The notes: generated by a model from the sequence alone, not told the origin. DNA of 64,000 nt from Flavobacterium sp. ZT3R18 (GCF_007097385.1 NZ_VJZS01000004.1:62001-126000); one strand, 5' to 3'; positions 43,480-52,274 are shown, numbered from the stretch's first letter. A program made the numbers and translations.

Positions 43480-44382
43480 TTACTTCTTATAAATAGAGTA
43501 GATGGTATTTATAGTTTTTTCATCTAAAAGATCATTAACTTCCGTCTGAATAAAATGAAGCTTGAATGCCGAAATAGCAGCCGAATAGTTTTTGGTATTA
43601 TAACCAATGATCTGTAGTCCTTGTTCTACATTAAAATCACTGGGTGCACAGGGTAGTACTTCATCTGGCCAAAGACCAAAACCATTTAGAGATAGGAGTT
43701 TCCATGGAAAAAACACACTTGGATCCACTTTTCTAGTTGGAGCAATGTCTGAATGACCAATAATATTTTGGGCAGGAATGCTGTAATCTTTTTTTAATTT
43801 GGTCAAAAGAGCCAATAAACTATTAATTTGTATATCAGAAAAGGGTTCTGAGCCATTATTGTCCAATTCAATTCCTAGAGAAACAGAGTTAATGTCAGTG
43901 TCTTTGCCCCACGAGCTATTGCCTGCATGCCAAGCTCTTAAGTAATCATTTAGCATATGAACCACTTTGCCATCTCTCGAAATTACATAATGAGCACTTA
44001 CTTTAGTTTTTTGTGAGGTAAAAGTTCGTAACGTTTTTTGAAGCGAATCCTGGGCGGTATGATGAATAATGATAAAATTGGGTTTTCTTAAATTGAAATT
44101 CACAGTACCAACCCATTCCGATACAATGCCGTTTGGTAAAATACTAGTGTCGGTTTTAGAAAGAGTATCTTTATAATTCAGCAATTGATTTTTATAGCGA
44201 TAGGCAATACTGTCAATGATTATCGCGGACTCATTTGTTAAGGGTGTAGCTTCTTTTTGAGAAAGGGTTTCTTTTAAAGAATTCATTTGGACGTCATAGA
44301 CTTTCTCACTTTTCTTATACGGATTGGTGGAGCACGATGTGGCTATAGCGACTAAAATAAGATAGTAAAAGTGTTTTTTCAT
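43480..44382 (-). CDS. N-acetylmuramoyl-L-alanine amidase lipoprotein
   Basis: A 300-residue protein with a lipoprotein signal (IATSCSTNPYKK; the lipid cysteine is about residue 17). The Amidase_2 domain begins about residue 95. Zinc ligands are seen in FIIIHHTAQ, the middle Glu-bearing SLGIELDNNG, and IIGHSDIAPTRKVDPSVFFPW. It cleaves the amide between N-acetylmuramic acid and the peptide stem, in peptidoglycan recycling or remodelling at the inner face of the outer membrane. The C-terminal 80 residues (about 220-300) may form a peptidoglycan-binding domain. It is the third gene of the rimO unit. Confidence 0.87.
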   Translation of the reverse strand: MKKHFYYLILVAIATSCSTNPYKKSEKVYDVQMNSLKETLSQKEATPLTNESAIIIDSIAYRYKNQLLNYKDTLSKTDTSILPNGIVSEWVGTVNFNLRKPNFIIIHHTAQDSLQKTLRTFTSQKTKVSAHYVISRDGKVVHMLNDYLRAWHAGNSSWGKDTDINSVSLGIELDNNGSEPFSDIQINSLLALLTKLKKDYSIPAQNIIGHSDIAPTRKVDPSVFFPWKLLSLNGFGLWPDEVLPCAPSDFNVEQGLQIIGYNTKNYSAAISAFKLHFIQTEVNDLLDEKTINTIYSIYKK

Positions 44383-44425
44383 ATAGAGAATTGGATTTTT
44401 TTTTTACAATCCAAAGGTTTGTTTA

Positions 44426-44914
44426 TCAGTGTCTTTGAGATTCGATTTTGTTTTTTCGATCTTCACTCAAAATTTTATATTTCGCTTTTTGATCTTTATT
44501 CAAGATCTCCATTACTTCTAAATCGGTTATTTCGCTCAGTACTTTAAATTCCTTTGTTTTATCATCGTCACTCATTTCTTTTTTCTGTAATAAAACATCT
44601 TGTTTTTTTAGCGATTTGGTGTAGATATTATTGAGTACCACTTCTTGAAGCGCATCAAGAGTAAGCTCTTTTTTATAAAACTCTACAATCTTGGCTGCAG
44701 TTACTTCAGCAGGAATAGCTTTTGGAGCAGGGTTTTGACTGCCTTGATTCATTTGGCTCATTTGCCCCATTTGACTAGATCTACCACCATAGCCATTGTT
44801 TCCTCCACCATAACCGTTTCCACCATAACCATTGCCATATTGAGCGGTAATAGTGTTTGCTGACAAAAATAAAAAGGCCACAAAAAGTACTGTTTTAAAT
44901 GTTTTTGTAATCAT
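44426..44914 (-). CDS. Small secreted Gly/Asn/Gln-rich protein of unknown function
   Basis: A 162-residue protein with a signal peptide (about 1-25). A low-complexity stretch of YGNGYGGNGYGGG and SQMGQMSQMNQGSQN precedes a helical, charged C-terminal part (about 75-162) with the motif LSEITDLEVMEILNKDQKAKY. The Lys/Glu-rich helices recall Spy/CpxP-type periplasmic proteins, but I see no defining LTxxQ motif. It lies 26 bases after the rimO stop and 43 before the amidase gene. Its location, periplasm or surface, is likely; its function is unknown. Confidence 0.68.
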   Translation of the reverse strand: MITKTFKTVLFVAFLFLSANTITAQYGNGYGGNGYGGGNNGYGGRSSQMGQMSQMNQGSQNPAPKAIPAEVTAAKIVEFYKKELTLDALQEVVLNNIYTKSLKKQDVLLQKKEMSDDDKTKEFKVLSEITDLEVMEILNKDQKAKYKILSEDRKNKIESQRH

Positions 44915-44940
44915 ATATCTTGAAAATTAAATTCAAAAAT

Positions 44941-46254
44941 CTAAGCTGGTTCTCCGTATAAATCAAATTCTGTTGCTTCAGTAATTTTGATCATTACAAA
45001 CTCTCCTGTTTTTACATAGTGTTTTGTAGCGTCGATCAATACTTCGTTATCCACATCTGGGCTGTCAAATTCGGTTCTACCCACAAAATGACCACCTTCT
45101 TTTCTGTCAATGATACATCTAAAAGTTTGTCCTACTTTCTCTTGGTTCAAATCCCAAGAAATTTGAGATTGCAATTCCATGATTTCATTGGCACGAGCTT
45201 GTTTTACATCGTCTGGAACATCATCTTCTAGTAAATAAGCATGGGTGTTTTCTTCATGCGAATACGCAAAACATCCCATTCTGTCAAATTTCATTTCTTG
45301 AACAAAATCTTTCAAGATATTGAAATCTTCTTGTGTTTCTCCAGGATATCCCACAATCAAAGTGGTACGAATAGCCATTCCAGGAACTGCCGCTCTAAAG
45401 TCTTTTAATAATTGCGTTGTTTTTTCTTGAGTAGTCCCACGGCGCATCGATTTTAATACAGAATCCGATATGTGTTGCAACGGAATATCGATATAATTAC
45501 AAATCTTAGGTTCGCGTTTCATGATTTCAAGCACATCCATTGGGAAACCAGTAGGGAAGGCGTAGTGCAAACGAATCCACTCAATACCTTCTATTTTCAC
45601 CAAAGCTTCTAGCAATTCGCCTAAAGCGCGTTTTTTGTATAAATCAAGACCGTAGTAAGTCAAATCTTGTGCAATCAAAATCAATTCTTTCACACCATCT
45701 CTAGCTAATCCTTCGGATTCTTTTACCAGTTTTTCTATGGTTTGCGAAACGTTTTTTCCTCTCATTAACGGAATCGCACAAAAACTACACGGTCTATCAC
45801 AACCTTCTGAAATTTTTAAGTACGCATAATTTTTTGGGGTCGTTGTCAAACGTTCTCCCAGTAATTCATGTTTATAATCGGCACCCAAAGCCTTTAATAA
45901 AGCAGGCAATTCGGTAGTTCCAAAATATTGATCCACGTTTGGAATCTCTTTTTCTAAATCAGGTCGGTATCTTTCAGACAAACAACCCGTAACAAAAACT
46001 TTATCTACAAGCCCTTTCTCTTTTTTGTCAGCATATTCTAAAATCATATTTACCGATTCTGCCTTGGCATTATCAATAAATCCGCAGGTATTAATCACGA
46101 TAATATTCCCTTCATCCTCGGCTTTGGCTTCATGGGTAACCTCTTTTCCGCTTGCACGGAGTTGCCCCATTAGCACTTCACTGTCATACACATTTTTTGA
46201 GCACCCTAGAGTGATCACATTTATTTTATTCTTTTTTAAAGACTTCGTTCTCAT
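44941..46254 (-). CDS. rimO: Ribosomal protein S12 methylthiotransferase RimO
   Basis: The ATG at 46254 gives 437 residues (MRTKSLKKNKINVITLGCSKN). The frame remains open back to 46392, but that part lies upstream of a candidate promoter element and is not conserved-looking. The protein has the N-terminal UPF0004 domain with its cysteines, the radical-SAM motif CDRPCSFC, and a C-terminal TRAM domain (about 375-437: RCIIDRKEGGHFVGRTEFDSPD). It adds a methylthio group to an aspartate of ribosomal protein S12. It is the first gene of a four-gene unit. The radical-SAM enzyme is unambiguous, and RimO rather than MiaB is supported by the LGCSKNVYDSE start. Confidence 0.95.
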   Translation of the reverse strand: MRTKSLKKNKINVITLGCSKNVYDSEVLMGQLRASGKEVTHEAKAEDEGNIIVINTCGFIDNAKAESVNMILEYADKKEKGLVDKVFVTGCLSERYRPDLEKEIPNVDQYFGTTELPALLKALGADYKHELLGERLTTTPKNYAYLKISEGCDRPCSFCAIPLMRGKNVSQTIEKLVKESEGLARDGVKELILIAQDLTYYGLDLYKKRALGELLEALVKIEGIEWIRLHYAFPTGFPMDVLEIMKREPKICNYIDIPLQHISDSVLKSMRRGTTQEKTTQLLKDFRAAVPGMAIRTTLIVGYPGETQEDFNILKDFVQEMKFDRMGCFAYSHEENTHAYLLEDDVPDDVKQARANEIMELQSQISWDLNQEKVGQTFRCIIDRKEGGHFVGRTEFDSPDVDNEVLIDATKHYVKTGEFVMIKITEATEFDLYGEPA

Positions 46255-46286
46255 AGTATTACATTCCCGATAATTTAGGAATTTTG

Positions 46287-46294
46287 CAAAATTA
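46287..46294 (-). promoter_or_regulatory. Candidate -7 element for rimO
   Basis: On the minus strand TAATTTTG fits TAnnTTTG and lies 32 bases before the ATG at 46254. It falls inside the longer open frame and thus supports the shorter start. No TTG is at 19 bases. Confidence 0.4.
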
Positions 46295-46393
46295 CAATTT
46301 TTTGCGCAAACCTTGCTTGTTTCTGTTTCAAAATGCGGCTTTGTTTGCATAAAATGAATTTGGAGCACAGCATTTGGATTATTCAAGACCATT

Positions 46394-46463
46394 TGTCCCG
46401 CTGTCTGCTGTATCTTTTCTTTTTTAAAGGAAAAAAGAAAAGGATGCCGCGACCATCGGGGCT
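46394..46463. repeat. Palindromic element with TCTTTTCTTTTTT/AAAAAAGAAAAGGA stem
   Basis: TATCTTTTCTTTTTT at 46411-46425 pairs with AAAAAAGAAAAGGATG at 46432-46447. It is enclosed by CCCGCTGTCTGC at the left and GCCGCGACCATCGGGG at the right. It resembles a recurrent intergenic element of flavobacterial genomes known to me as a repeated spacer motif. Here it lies upstream of rimO. Confidence 0.55.
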
Positions 46464-46610
46464 AGGCAAGCAATTTAGTTTTTCATAACGAGAAAGAGAA
46501 TTTGAAAACGTGATTCATGCGTTTGTCCTAAATTTAAATAACGAGGTTTAACCCAGATTCTGCATTAAAAATCATTTGCCTTATTGATTGTTGCTGGCTA
46601 AATTCTTCTG

Positions 46611-46918
46611 AAAACCCTGAAAGGGTGAAATGATTATAGAAATAAGTAATTCCATCGTTCCAAAACCCCGAGGGGGTGGTATTTTTACATCTGAAGGTAT
46701 TGATTATTAAGATGGAGGTTTTTTAATAAAAAAAGTTAAATAATTTCACCCCTTCGGGGTTTGCTCGTCGATACGGTACAAATTTTCTATAATCATTACA
46801 CCCCTTTCAGGGTTTGGATGAGTTATTCCAAATTGTATTTGCTAATCTAATAATCGCAAAAGTTTCGGGATTGTTAGGATACAGATTATAATTTGTTTTA
46901 TGCATGAAGTCTAATGCG
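46611..46918 (-). repeat. Dispersed CCCCTTCGGGG-type element, copy 2 (opposite orientation)
   Basis: In reverse orientation this matches 39556-39940: it ends CATGAAGTCTAATGCG and starts ACCCTGAAAGGGTGAAATGATTATAG, with the hairpins ACCCCGAGGGGGT, ACCCCTTCGGGGT and ACCCCTTTCAGGGT inside. It also shares the segment around AATCTAATAATC... ATTTGTAAT-like ends. It is about 77 bases shorter than copy 1, which carries an extra piece. Confidence 0.75.
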
Positions 46919-47147
46919 AAATCTGCGTGAAAAATAGGCATACAGATTTCGCAGATTTACGAAGAAAACAACAAATTGAACTTTCTTAAGATAATCACAT
47001 CATTTGCAAATATAAATTGATTCCGAAAAAAGTCTTAATATGAGCTGATTATCTTGTGTTTAACAGGTTTTTATATAGATGGTTTTCATTTTTTTAATAA
47101 AAAATAAGGCTCTCATTTTGCATTAAAGTTCTTGTGTAGCGCAAGAG

Positions 47148-47268
47148 GGATGGGAGCTAGTTACCGAAGTAACGTGTCCCGATAATTATCGGGAAGCCCG
47201 ACCGCATTTGTGAAAGGGGCGGCTAAGCGGTATGAATATTAGCCTCTTTTGCAAATGGGGTCTTGCCC
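47148..47268. repeat. Structured element with CGAA-loop hairpin, copy 1
   Basis: A hairpin GTTAC-CGAA-GTAAC (47160-47173) is followed by the palindrome TCCCGATAATTATCGGGA and a long hairpin closed by GACC (47200) and GGGGTC (47257-47262), ending TTGCCC. A second element of the same plan is at 56544-56650, with different but complementary bases in the stems. It lies just after the 3' end of the OmpP1-like gene. Confidence 0.7.
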
Positions 47269-47290
47269 AAATTTTTCTAGATTAAAAAAC

Positions 47291-47324
47291 AAAACCACTT
47301 TTGATAGGCTTCAAAAGTGGTTTT
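47291..47324 (-). terminator. Terminator of the lipoprotein-OmpP1 operon
   Basis: Perfect 14-base arms (AAAACCACTTTTGA and its complement) with a six-base loop are followed on the minus strand by TTTT. They lie 22 bases after the stop of the OmpP1-like gene. Confidence 0.8.
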
Positions 47325-47345
47325 GGTTGTGTAGGATTATGTGTT

Positions 47346-48851
47346 TTACATTTCGAATATAAAAGTCATAGTGACATTGTTTTTGTATGTGTTGAGCTTG
47401 GCACTTTCTGTAAATCCTTGTGAGAAGAATTGTTGTTGAGAGCTGTTTTGCGTGTGTACATAAGCGAGATCCAGTTTTATGAATCCAAAATTGTATCCTA
47501 AACCACCCGAGAAACTGTTTAGGTCGCCTACGGTTGTGGCGTTATTATATGGACTTCCTTCAAAACGATATCCACCTCTTAGTCTGAAATTTTTAATTTT
47601 GTATTCGGTACCTATTCTTATTTCGTTTGATGCGCCAAGGGAGTTGTACATAGCACTGTTTAGTCCTCTGTAGTATGGATCGTTTACTGGGCTAAATTGT
47701 GAGGAGCTGTAATCTTTGTATTTGTAATCAAGACTTATTAGTCCGGATTTTCCAAAAACGTAGGCGGCACTTGCTGTAAAACTTCCTGGAGTGCGTAAAT
47801 CATAGGGAGAATAATAATTAATTACATTAGGATCTACTACATCTTGAGGGAGCACCTCTACGGTGTTGCTGCTTACAGAAGTTAGTCTTTGAGATAATTC
47901 ATCTTGTAAACTGTACCATGTTGGCGATTCATAGGTAAGACCTAAACGTATTTCGTTGGTTACTTTTGCAATTGCTCCCACTTGAAAAGAGAAACCAGAA
48001 CCATACGTGTGTAAATTATTGGAGAAATTCAAATTCTTAACTTCATAATTGATATCCAAAGGGTTGTTGTTGGATTCGTAGAAGTTGGAGTTTTGTGTGT
48101 AATCTGTAAAATGAGAGTTTAGGTTAATTCCAAAATAGATTTTGTCCTTGTATTGCAAGGCAGTGTTAAAAATTAGTTTTCCGTTGTAGCCATTAGAGTA
48201 AACGCTGTTTTCTTGCTGGTAATTTCCGCCAGAGCGAACATTTGAAGTGTACGATGAGTTGTTAGGGGTTTCTGTTACAGGGTTTAGGATATAGCCTTGA
48301 TAGCCAAGGAAAGCTTGTTGTGCTCCGTGGTTTAAATTGGCATATTTAGAATCTTGTAATACGCTTAGTGGAACTCCATTGGCATAACTTAAAAAGTAAT
48401 TGGCAGCCGAATTAATAGGGCTCGTTCCAGCCGAAAATAATGCGTTGTCATAATTATTGGTATTTTCGTAATTGATGGCTAAGGTAAATGTTCTACAATC
48501 GCTATTTGGGTTATCATTTTTAAATACAAAAACACCTCCAGCTTGATTGAGGTCGAAAGAATTGTTGCTTGCCGAGGTGGTTGTGCCAAAATAACTAGAA
48601 TTATTTTTAGTGGCATAATTACCCATGGTAAAGGCAAATTGATTGTTTATAAATACTGCTGAACCTGCAGGATTTACGTTCGTAGCCGATAAGTCTCCGC
48701 CAAGGGCTCCAAAAGCGCCACTCATGGCGGTAAAGCGAGCGGTTCCGTGTAATTCGGTTTGACCGTAACGAATGGCGTCCGAAATTTCTTGGGACTGAGC
48801 CGTGCTAAATGATAATCCGACTGCGAGTAATAATAATAAGTTTTTCTTCAT
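47346..48851 (-). CDS. OmpP1/FadL-family outer-membrane transport protein
   Basis: A 501-residue barrel protein with signal peptide (about 1-20). The N-terminal plug hatch motif of the family is visible as GTARFTAMSGAFGALGGDLSATNVNPAGSAVF, the NPAG segment being characteristic. The barrel ends in TFIFEM. FadL-family proteins let long-chain fatty acids or other hydrophobic molecules cross the outer membrane. It is encoded 43 bases after the Tyr/Gly-rich lipoprotein gene, and the two end in a shared terminator, so a joint envelope function is likely. The barrel contains many asparagine/serine repeats (NNSSYTSN). Confidence 0.85.
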   Translation of the reverse strand: MKKNLLLLLAVGLSFSTAQSQEISDAIRYGQTELHGTARFTAMSGAFGALGGDLSATNVNPAGSAVFINNQFAFTMGNYATKNNSSYFGTTTSASNNSFDLNQAGGVFVFKNDNPNSDCRTFTLAINYENTNNYDNALFSAGTSPINSAANYFLSYANGVPLSVLQDSKYANLNHGAQQAFLGYQGYILNPVTETPNNSSYTSNVRSGGNYQQENSVYSNGYNGKLIFNTALQYKDKIYFGINLNSHFTDYTQNSNFYESNNNPLDINYEVKNLNFSNNLHTYGSGFSFQVGAIAKVTNEIRLGLTYESPTWYSLQDELSQRLTSVSSNTVEVLPQDVVDPNVINYYSPYDLRTPGSFTASAAYVFGKSGLISLDYKYKDYSSSQFSPVNDPYYRGLNSAMYNSLGASNEIRIGTEYKIKNFRLRGGYRFEGSPYNNATTVGDLNSFSGGLGYNFGFIKLDLAYVHTQNSSQQQFFSQGFTESAKLNTYKNNVTMTFIFEM

Positions 48852-48894
48852 TTGGTTGCGCTTTGGGTTAGAAAATTTCTAGTTTGGCTGTTCG

Positions 48895-49887
48895 TTATCT
48901 TCTGCCGCCGCCGCCAGATGTTCTTGATCCACCACCACCACCGCTAGACGTTCTTGATCCACCACCAGACATACTGCTACCACTGCTTCTGTAGGAGTTG
49001 TTGCTCGGAGCGTAATTGTTTGATGAACGTTGATAATTTTGGCTTGAAGTGTTTGTTCTATAATTTTGATTTGAATTACTAGTTCTATTTTGGTTGTAAT
49101 TACTTCTGTATTGATCTTGTGTGTAGTTTCTTGTTCCTGTGCTACTATTTCTGTTTGTAAAAGTAGGAGAGGTTCTGTTTAAGTTACTATTGCTGTTTCG
49201 GGTGTAGGTACTACTGTTTCTACTGTAGTTATTATCTCTACTATAAGTGTTGTCTCTACTGTAGGTGTTGCTGTTTCTGGTATTGTAATTTCTGTTATAG
49301 CTAGAATTGTTGTAAGTGCCTGCGTAAGAAGATCCTCTGCGGCTGTAACTGTAATTGTAAGAGTACGGACTAGCTATAACGCAACCAGGGTATCCCCAGC
49401 CATAACTAGGATAGCCCCAGCCGTAATAAGGGTAGTTCCAGCCATAACCATAATAAGGGTAGCCGTAGCCGTAACCGTATCCATAATAAGGATAGCCAAA
49501 ACCAAAACCAATAGACCAATAGTTGTTTGGGTAAACATTTATAGTTGTTTCTTGAGGCGAGCTACCCCATGAAGCATAGCTTGTTGATGGTGCTTGTATA
49601 GAATCGTTTTCGGAATTGTAGTTATTGCTGTAGCTGTTTACGTCAGTAAAGATCTCATTGGTATTTCCTGTATTTTGCAAAGAACTAAAATATTCTTTGT
49701 ACTGAATAGCTGCTGGATTGTTTTGGGTTTCTTTTGTAACAATTTTTTCTCCATTTGTGCCATAAATGCCATCGTTCTCATAGTAGGAACTGTTTTGGTA
49801 AGAGCCACAAGAGGTTACCAGTATACTCAAAAATCCGATTAAGAAATAAAGCGGTGCTTTCTGGGTAATTAATGCATTTGTTTTCAT
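48895..49887 (-). CDS. Low-complexity lipoprotein rich in Tyr, Gly, Asn and Ser
   Basis: A 330-residue protein with lipobox (ILVTSCGSYQ), so the lipidated cysteine is about residue 27. Residues about 135-170 are a run of GYGYPYYGYGW-type repeats. Residues about 190-260 repeat YSRDNTYSRDNNYSRN-like units, and the C-terminus is a Gly/Ser/Arg-rich tail with SGGGSRTSSGGGGGSR. The pattern suggests a surface or periplasmic protein with flexible, self-associating or RNA/DNA-binding Arg/Gly parts. I cannot name a function. It is followed at 43 bases by the OmpP1-like gene. Confidence 0.7.
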   Translation of the reverse strand: MKTNALITQKAPLYFLIGFLSILVTSCGSYQNSSYYENDGIYGTNGEKIVTKETQNNPAAIQYKEYFSSLQNTGNTNEIFTDVNSYSNNYNSENDSIQAPSTSYASWGSSPQETTINVYPNNYWSIGFGFGYPYYGYGYGYGYPYYGYGWNYPYYGWGYPSYGWGYPGCVIASPYSYNYSYSRRGSSYAGTYNNSSYNRNYNTRNSNTYSRDNTYSRDNNYSRNSSTYTRNSNSNLNRTSPTFTNRNSSTGTRNYTQDQYRSNYNQNRTSNSNQNYRTNTSSQNYQRSSNNYAPSNNSYRSSGSSMSGGGSRTSSGGGGGSRTSGGGGRR

Positions 49888-49904
49888 ATCGGTAGATTAT
49901 TTTA

Positions 49905-49935
49905 TTGTTGGACAATACAAATTTAGTTAGTTTTG
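49905..49935 (+). promoter_or_regulatory. Promoter of proS
   Basis: TTG at 49905 (20-base spacing) or at 49908 (17-base spacing) precedes TAGTTTTG at 49928-49935. This is a good match to the Bacteroidota TTG-N(17-23)-TAnnTTTG promoter. It supports the proS start at 49990 and excludes the upstream TTG at 49933, which lies within the -7 element. Confidence 0.65.
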
Positions 49936-49989
49936 CGTAATTATTTAGTTAAATTATATATAAACAAATATTATGCCAAACGATTCAAT

Positions 49990-51468
49990 ATGAGCAAGAA
50001 CCTTACAACAAGAGCAGAAGATTATTCAAAATGGTACAATGAGTTGGTTGTTAAAGCCGATTTAGCCGAGAATTCAGGGGTTAGAGGCTGTATGGTAATA
50101 AAACCTTATGGGTATGCTATATGGGAGAAAATGCAAGCAGAACTCGATAGAATGTTTAAAGAAACAGGGCATCAAAACGCCTATTTCCCTTTATTCGTTC
50201 CTAAAAGTATGTTTGAAGCAGAGGAAAAAAATGCAGAAGGATTTGCAAAAGAATGTGCCATTGTTACTCATTATAGATTAAAAAACGATCCCGATAAACC
50301 AGGGAAGCTAATGGTTGACCCAAATGCTAAGTTAGAGGAAGAACTTATTGTTCGTCCTACCAGTGAAGCGATTATTTGGTCTACTTATAAAGGATGGGTA
50401 CAATCGTACAGAGATTTGCCTTTATTGATTAATCAGTGGGCCAATGTGGTGCGCTGGGAGATGAGAACCCGATTGTTTTTGAGAACTGCAGAGTTTTTAT
50501 GGCAAGAAGGGCATACTGCGCATGCAACTAGAGTGGAGGCAGTAGAAGAGTCAGAGAAAATGATGCATGTATATGCCGATTTTGCTGAGAATTTTATGGC
50601 TATTCCAGTTATAAAAGGATTGAAAACTGAAACCGAGCGTTTTGCAGGAGCCGAAGAAACCTATTGTATCGAGGCCTTAATGCAAGATGGGAAAGCATTG
50701 CAAGCGGGAACTTCACACTTTTTGGGGCAAAACTTTGCCAAAGCTTTTGATGTTAAGTTTGCCAATGCCGAAGGGAAGCAAGAGTATGTTTGGGGGACCT
50801 CTTGGGGAGTTTCGACACGATTGATGGGGGCGTTAGTGATGACGCATTCTGATGATCAAGGATTGGTGTTGCCGCCTAATTTGGCACCAATACAAGTTGT
50901 GATCGTTCCTATTTATAAAACAGACGAGCAATTAGAGGCGATTTCTGCCGAAGTGGATGTTTTGGTTAAAGCTTTTAAGAAATTAAACATATCGGTAAAA
51001 TTCGACAATAGAACGACTCAGAAACCAGGATTCAAATTTGCTGAATGGGAATTGAAAGGAGTGCCGGTTCGAATTGCAGTGGGACCAAAAGATTTAGAAA
51101 ACGGAACTTTTGAAGTTGCCAGAAGAGATACTTTGACCAAAGAGGTGGTTTCGAAAGATGGAATCACAACTTATATCGGCGATTTATTAGAGCAAATTCA
51201 AAAAGATTTGTTCGAAAAAGCATTAAATTATAGAAATACGCACATTACCGAGGTGAATAATTTTGAGGAGTTTAAAGCGGTTTTGGATAACGAAGGAGGC
51301 TTTGTTTCAGCACATTGGGATGGTACTGCGGAGACGGAAGAGAAGATTAAGGAATTGACCAAAGCGACAATAAGATGTATTCCTTTGGACAGGGTAGAAC
51401 AAGCGGGAAGCTGTGTGTTTACTGGGAATCCTTCTGTAGGAAGGGTGTTTTTTGCGAAGGCGTATTAA
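49990..51468 (+). CDS. proS: Prolyl-tRNA synthetase
   Basis: The ATG at 49990 gives 492 residues ([20 protein letters not shown]), the archaeal/eukaryote-like short ProS type that lacks the bacterial insertion domain. Class II motifs are visible: motif 2 around [26 protein letters not shown], and motif 3 around [28 protein letters not shown]. The anticodon-binding domain (about 290-400) and a C-terminal zinc-binding-like domain follow. It charges tRNA-Pro with proline in the cytoplasm. It stands alone behind a good promoter. Confidence 0.96.
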   Translation: MSKNLTTRAEDYSKWYNELVVKADLAENSGVRGCMVIKPYGYAIWEKMQAELDRMFKETGHQNAYFPLFVPKSMFEAEEKNAEGFAKECAIVTHYRLKNDPDKPGKLMVDPNAKLEEELIVRPTSEAIIWSTYKGWVQSYRDLPLLINQWANVVRWEMRTRLFLRTAEFLWQEGHTAHATRVEAVEESEKMMHVYADFAENFMAIPVIKGLKTETERFAGAEETYCIEALMQDGKALQAGTSHFLGQNFAKAFDVKFANAEGKQEYVWGTSWGVSTRLMGALVMTHSDDQGLVLPPNLAPIQVVIVPIYKTDEQLEAISAEVDVLVKAFKKLNISVKFDNRTTQKPGFKFAEWELKGVPVRIAVGPKDLENGTFEVARRDTLTKEVVSKDGITTYIGDLLEQIQKDLFEKALNYRNTHITEVNNFEEFKAVLDNEGGFVSAHWDGTAETEEKIKELTKATIRCIPLDRVEQAGSCVFTGNPSVGRVFFAKAY

Positions 51469-51496
51469 AAAAAAAATATTTTTTTCGCCTCTACTA

Positions 51497-51526
51497 TTGC
51501 GCTTCTCGAAAATAGTTGTATTTTTG
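51497..51526 (+). promoter_or_regulatory. Promoter of the tRNA-Glu/rpsT unit
   Basis: TTG at 51497-51499, exactly 19 bases, then TATTTTTG at 51519-51526: a full match to the Bacteroidota primary promoter, 20 bases before the first tRNA. Confidence 0.8.
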
Positions 51527-51545
51527 CATCCGCATTAGAGAAGCA

Positions 51546-51617
51546 GGCCCGTTCGTCTATCGGTTAGGACGCATGGTTTTCATCCATGTAAGAGCGGTTC
51601 GATTCCGCTACGGGCTA
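51546..51617 (+). tRNA. tRNA-Glu(TTC), copy 1
   Basis: A 72-base cloverleaf with acceptor GGCCCGT/ACGGGCT, anticodon stem CATGG/CCATG and loop TTTTCAT (anticodon TTC). The T loop is TTCGATT. No CCA is encoded. Confidence 0.95.
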
Positions 51618-51662
51618 CTAATTTTTTGCAGATTAAAGTTATCCTGAACTAAGAGGGAAAAT

Positions 51663-51734
51663 GGCCCGTTCGTCTATCGGTTAGGACGCATGGTTTTCAT
51701 CCATGTAAGAGCGGTTCGATTCCGCTACGGGCTA
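51663..51734 (+). tRNA. tRNA-Glu(TTC), copy 2
   Basis: Identical to copy 1, 117 bases downstream. The spacer between copies is also similar, so the pair arose by tandem duplication. Confidence 0.95.
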
Positions 51735-51780
51735 CCAGTTTTTTGAAGATTAAAGTCATCCTGAACTTAAGAAGGATAAT

Positions 51781-51852
51781 GGCCCGTTCGTCTATCGGTT
51801 AGGACGCATGGTTTTCATCCATGTAAGAGCGGTTCGATTCCGCTACGGGCTA
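51781..51852 (+). tRNA. tRNA-Glu(TTC), copy 3
   Basis: Identical to copies 1 and 2, again in a repeated unit of about 118 bases. Confidence 0.95.
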
Positions 51853-51893
51853 CAATTCAGTTGTAGTAGATTGAAAATAACTTAGGAGGATAA

Positions 51894-51965
51894 GGTCCGT
51901 TCGTCTAGGGGTTAGGACGCCAAGATTTCGTCTTGGTAACAGGGGTTCGATTCCCTTACGGACTA
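51894..51965 (+). tRNA. Divergent tRNA-Glu(TTC), copy 4
   Basis: A 72-base cloverleaf with acceptor GGTCCGT/ACGGACT, anticodon stem CCAAG/CTTGG and loop ATTTCGT, giving anticodon TTC with A32 and G37 instead of the T32 and A37 of the other copies. All stems pair. It ends 34 bases before the rpsT start. Confidence 0.85.
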
Positions 51966-51999
51966 CAAAAAAAATAGTAAAAGATAAAAAAGCAATAAA

Positions 52000-52251
52000 A
52001 TGGCAAATCATAAATCAGCTCTAAAAAGAATTAGAAGCAACGAAAAGAGAAGAGTATTAAACAGATACCAACACAAAACTACTCGTAATGCAATCAAAGC
52101 ATTAAGAATTGCTACTGATAAAGTGGATGCTACTTCTAAATTATCAAATGTAATCTCTATGATTGATAAATTAGCTAAGAAAAATATTATACATGATAAT
52201 AAAGCTTCAAACTTGAAGTCTAAATTAACTAAGCATGTTGCGAAATTGTAA
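52000..52251 (+). CDS. rpsT: 30S ribosomal protein S20
   Basis: An 83-residue basic helical protein (MANHKSALKRIRSNEKRRVLNRYQ) with the S20 length and composition. S20 binds 16S rRNA early in assembly of the 30S subunit. The gene follows four tRNA-Glu genes by 34 bases without a visible promoter of its own, so it may be read from the tRNA promoter. It ends in a clear terminator. Confidence 0.96.
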   Translation: MANHKSALKRIRSNEKRRVLNRYQHKTTRNAIKALRIATDKVDATSKLSNVISMIDKLAKKNIIHDNKASNLKSKLTKHVAKL

Positions 52252-52274
52252 GTAATACAATTTCTATATAAAAC

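Noticed and set aside
46255..46392. Longer N-terminus for RimO
   Set aside because: The additional 46 residues are unlike RimO, and a candidate -7 element lies within them.
49933..49989. Longer N-terminus for ProS from a TTG
   Set aside because: The TTG is part of the -7 promoter element, and the ATG at 49990 begins the conserved sequence.
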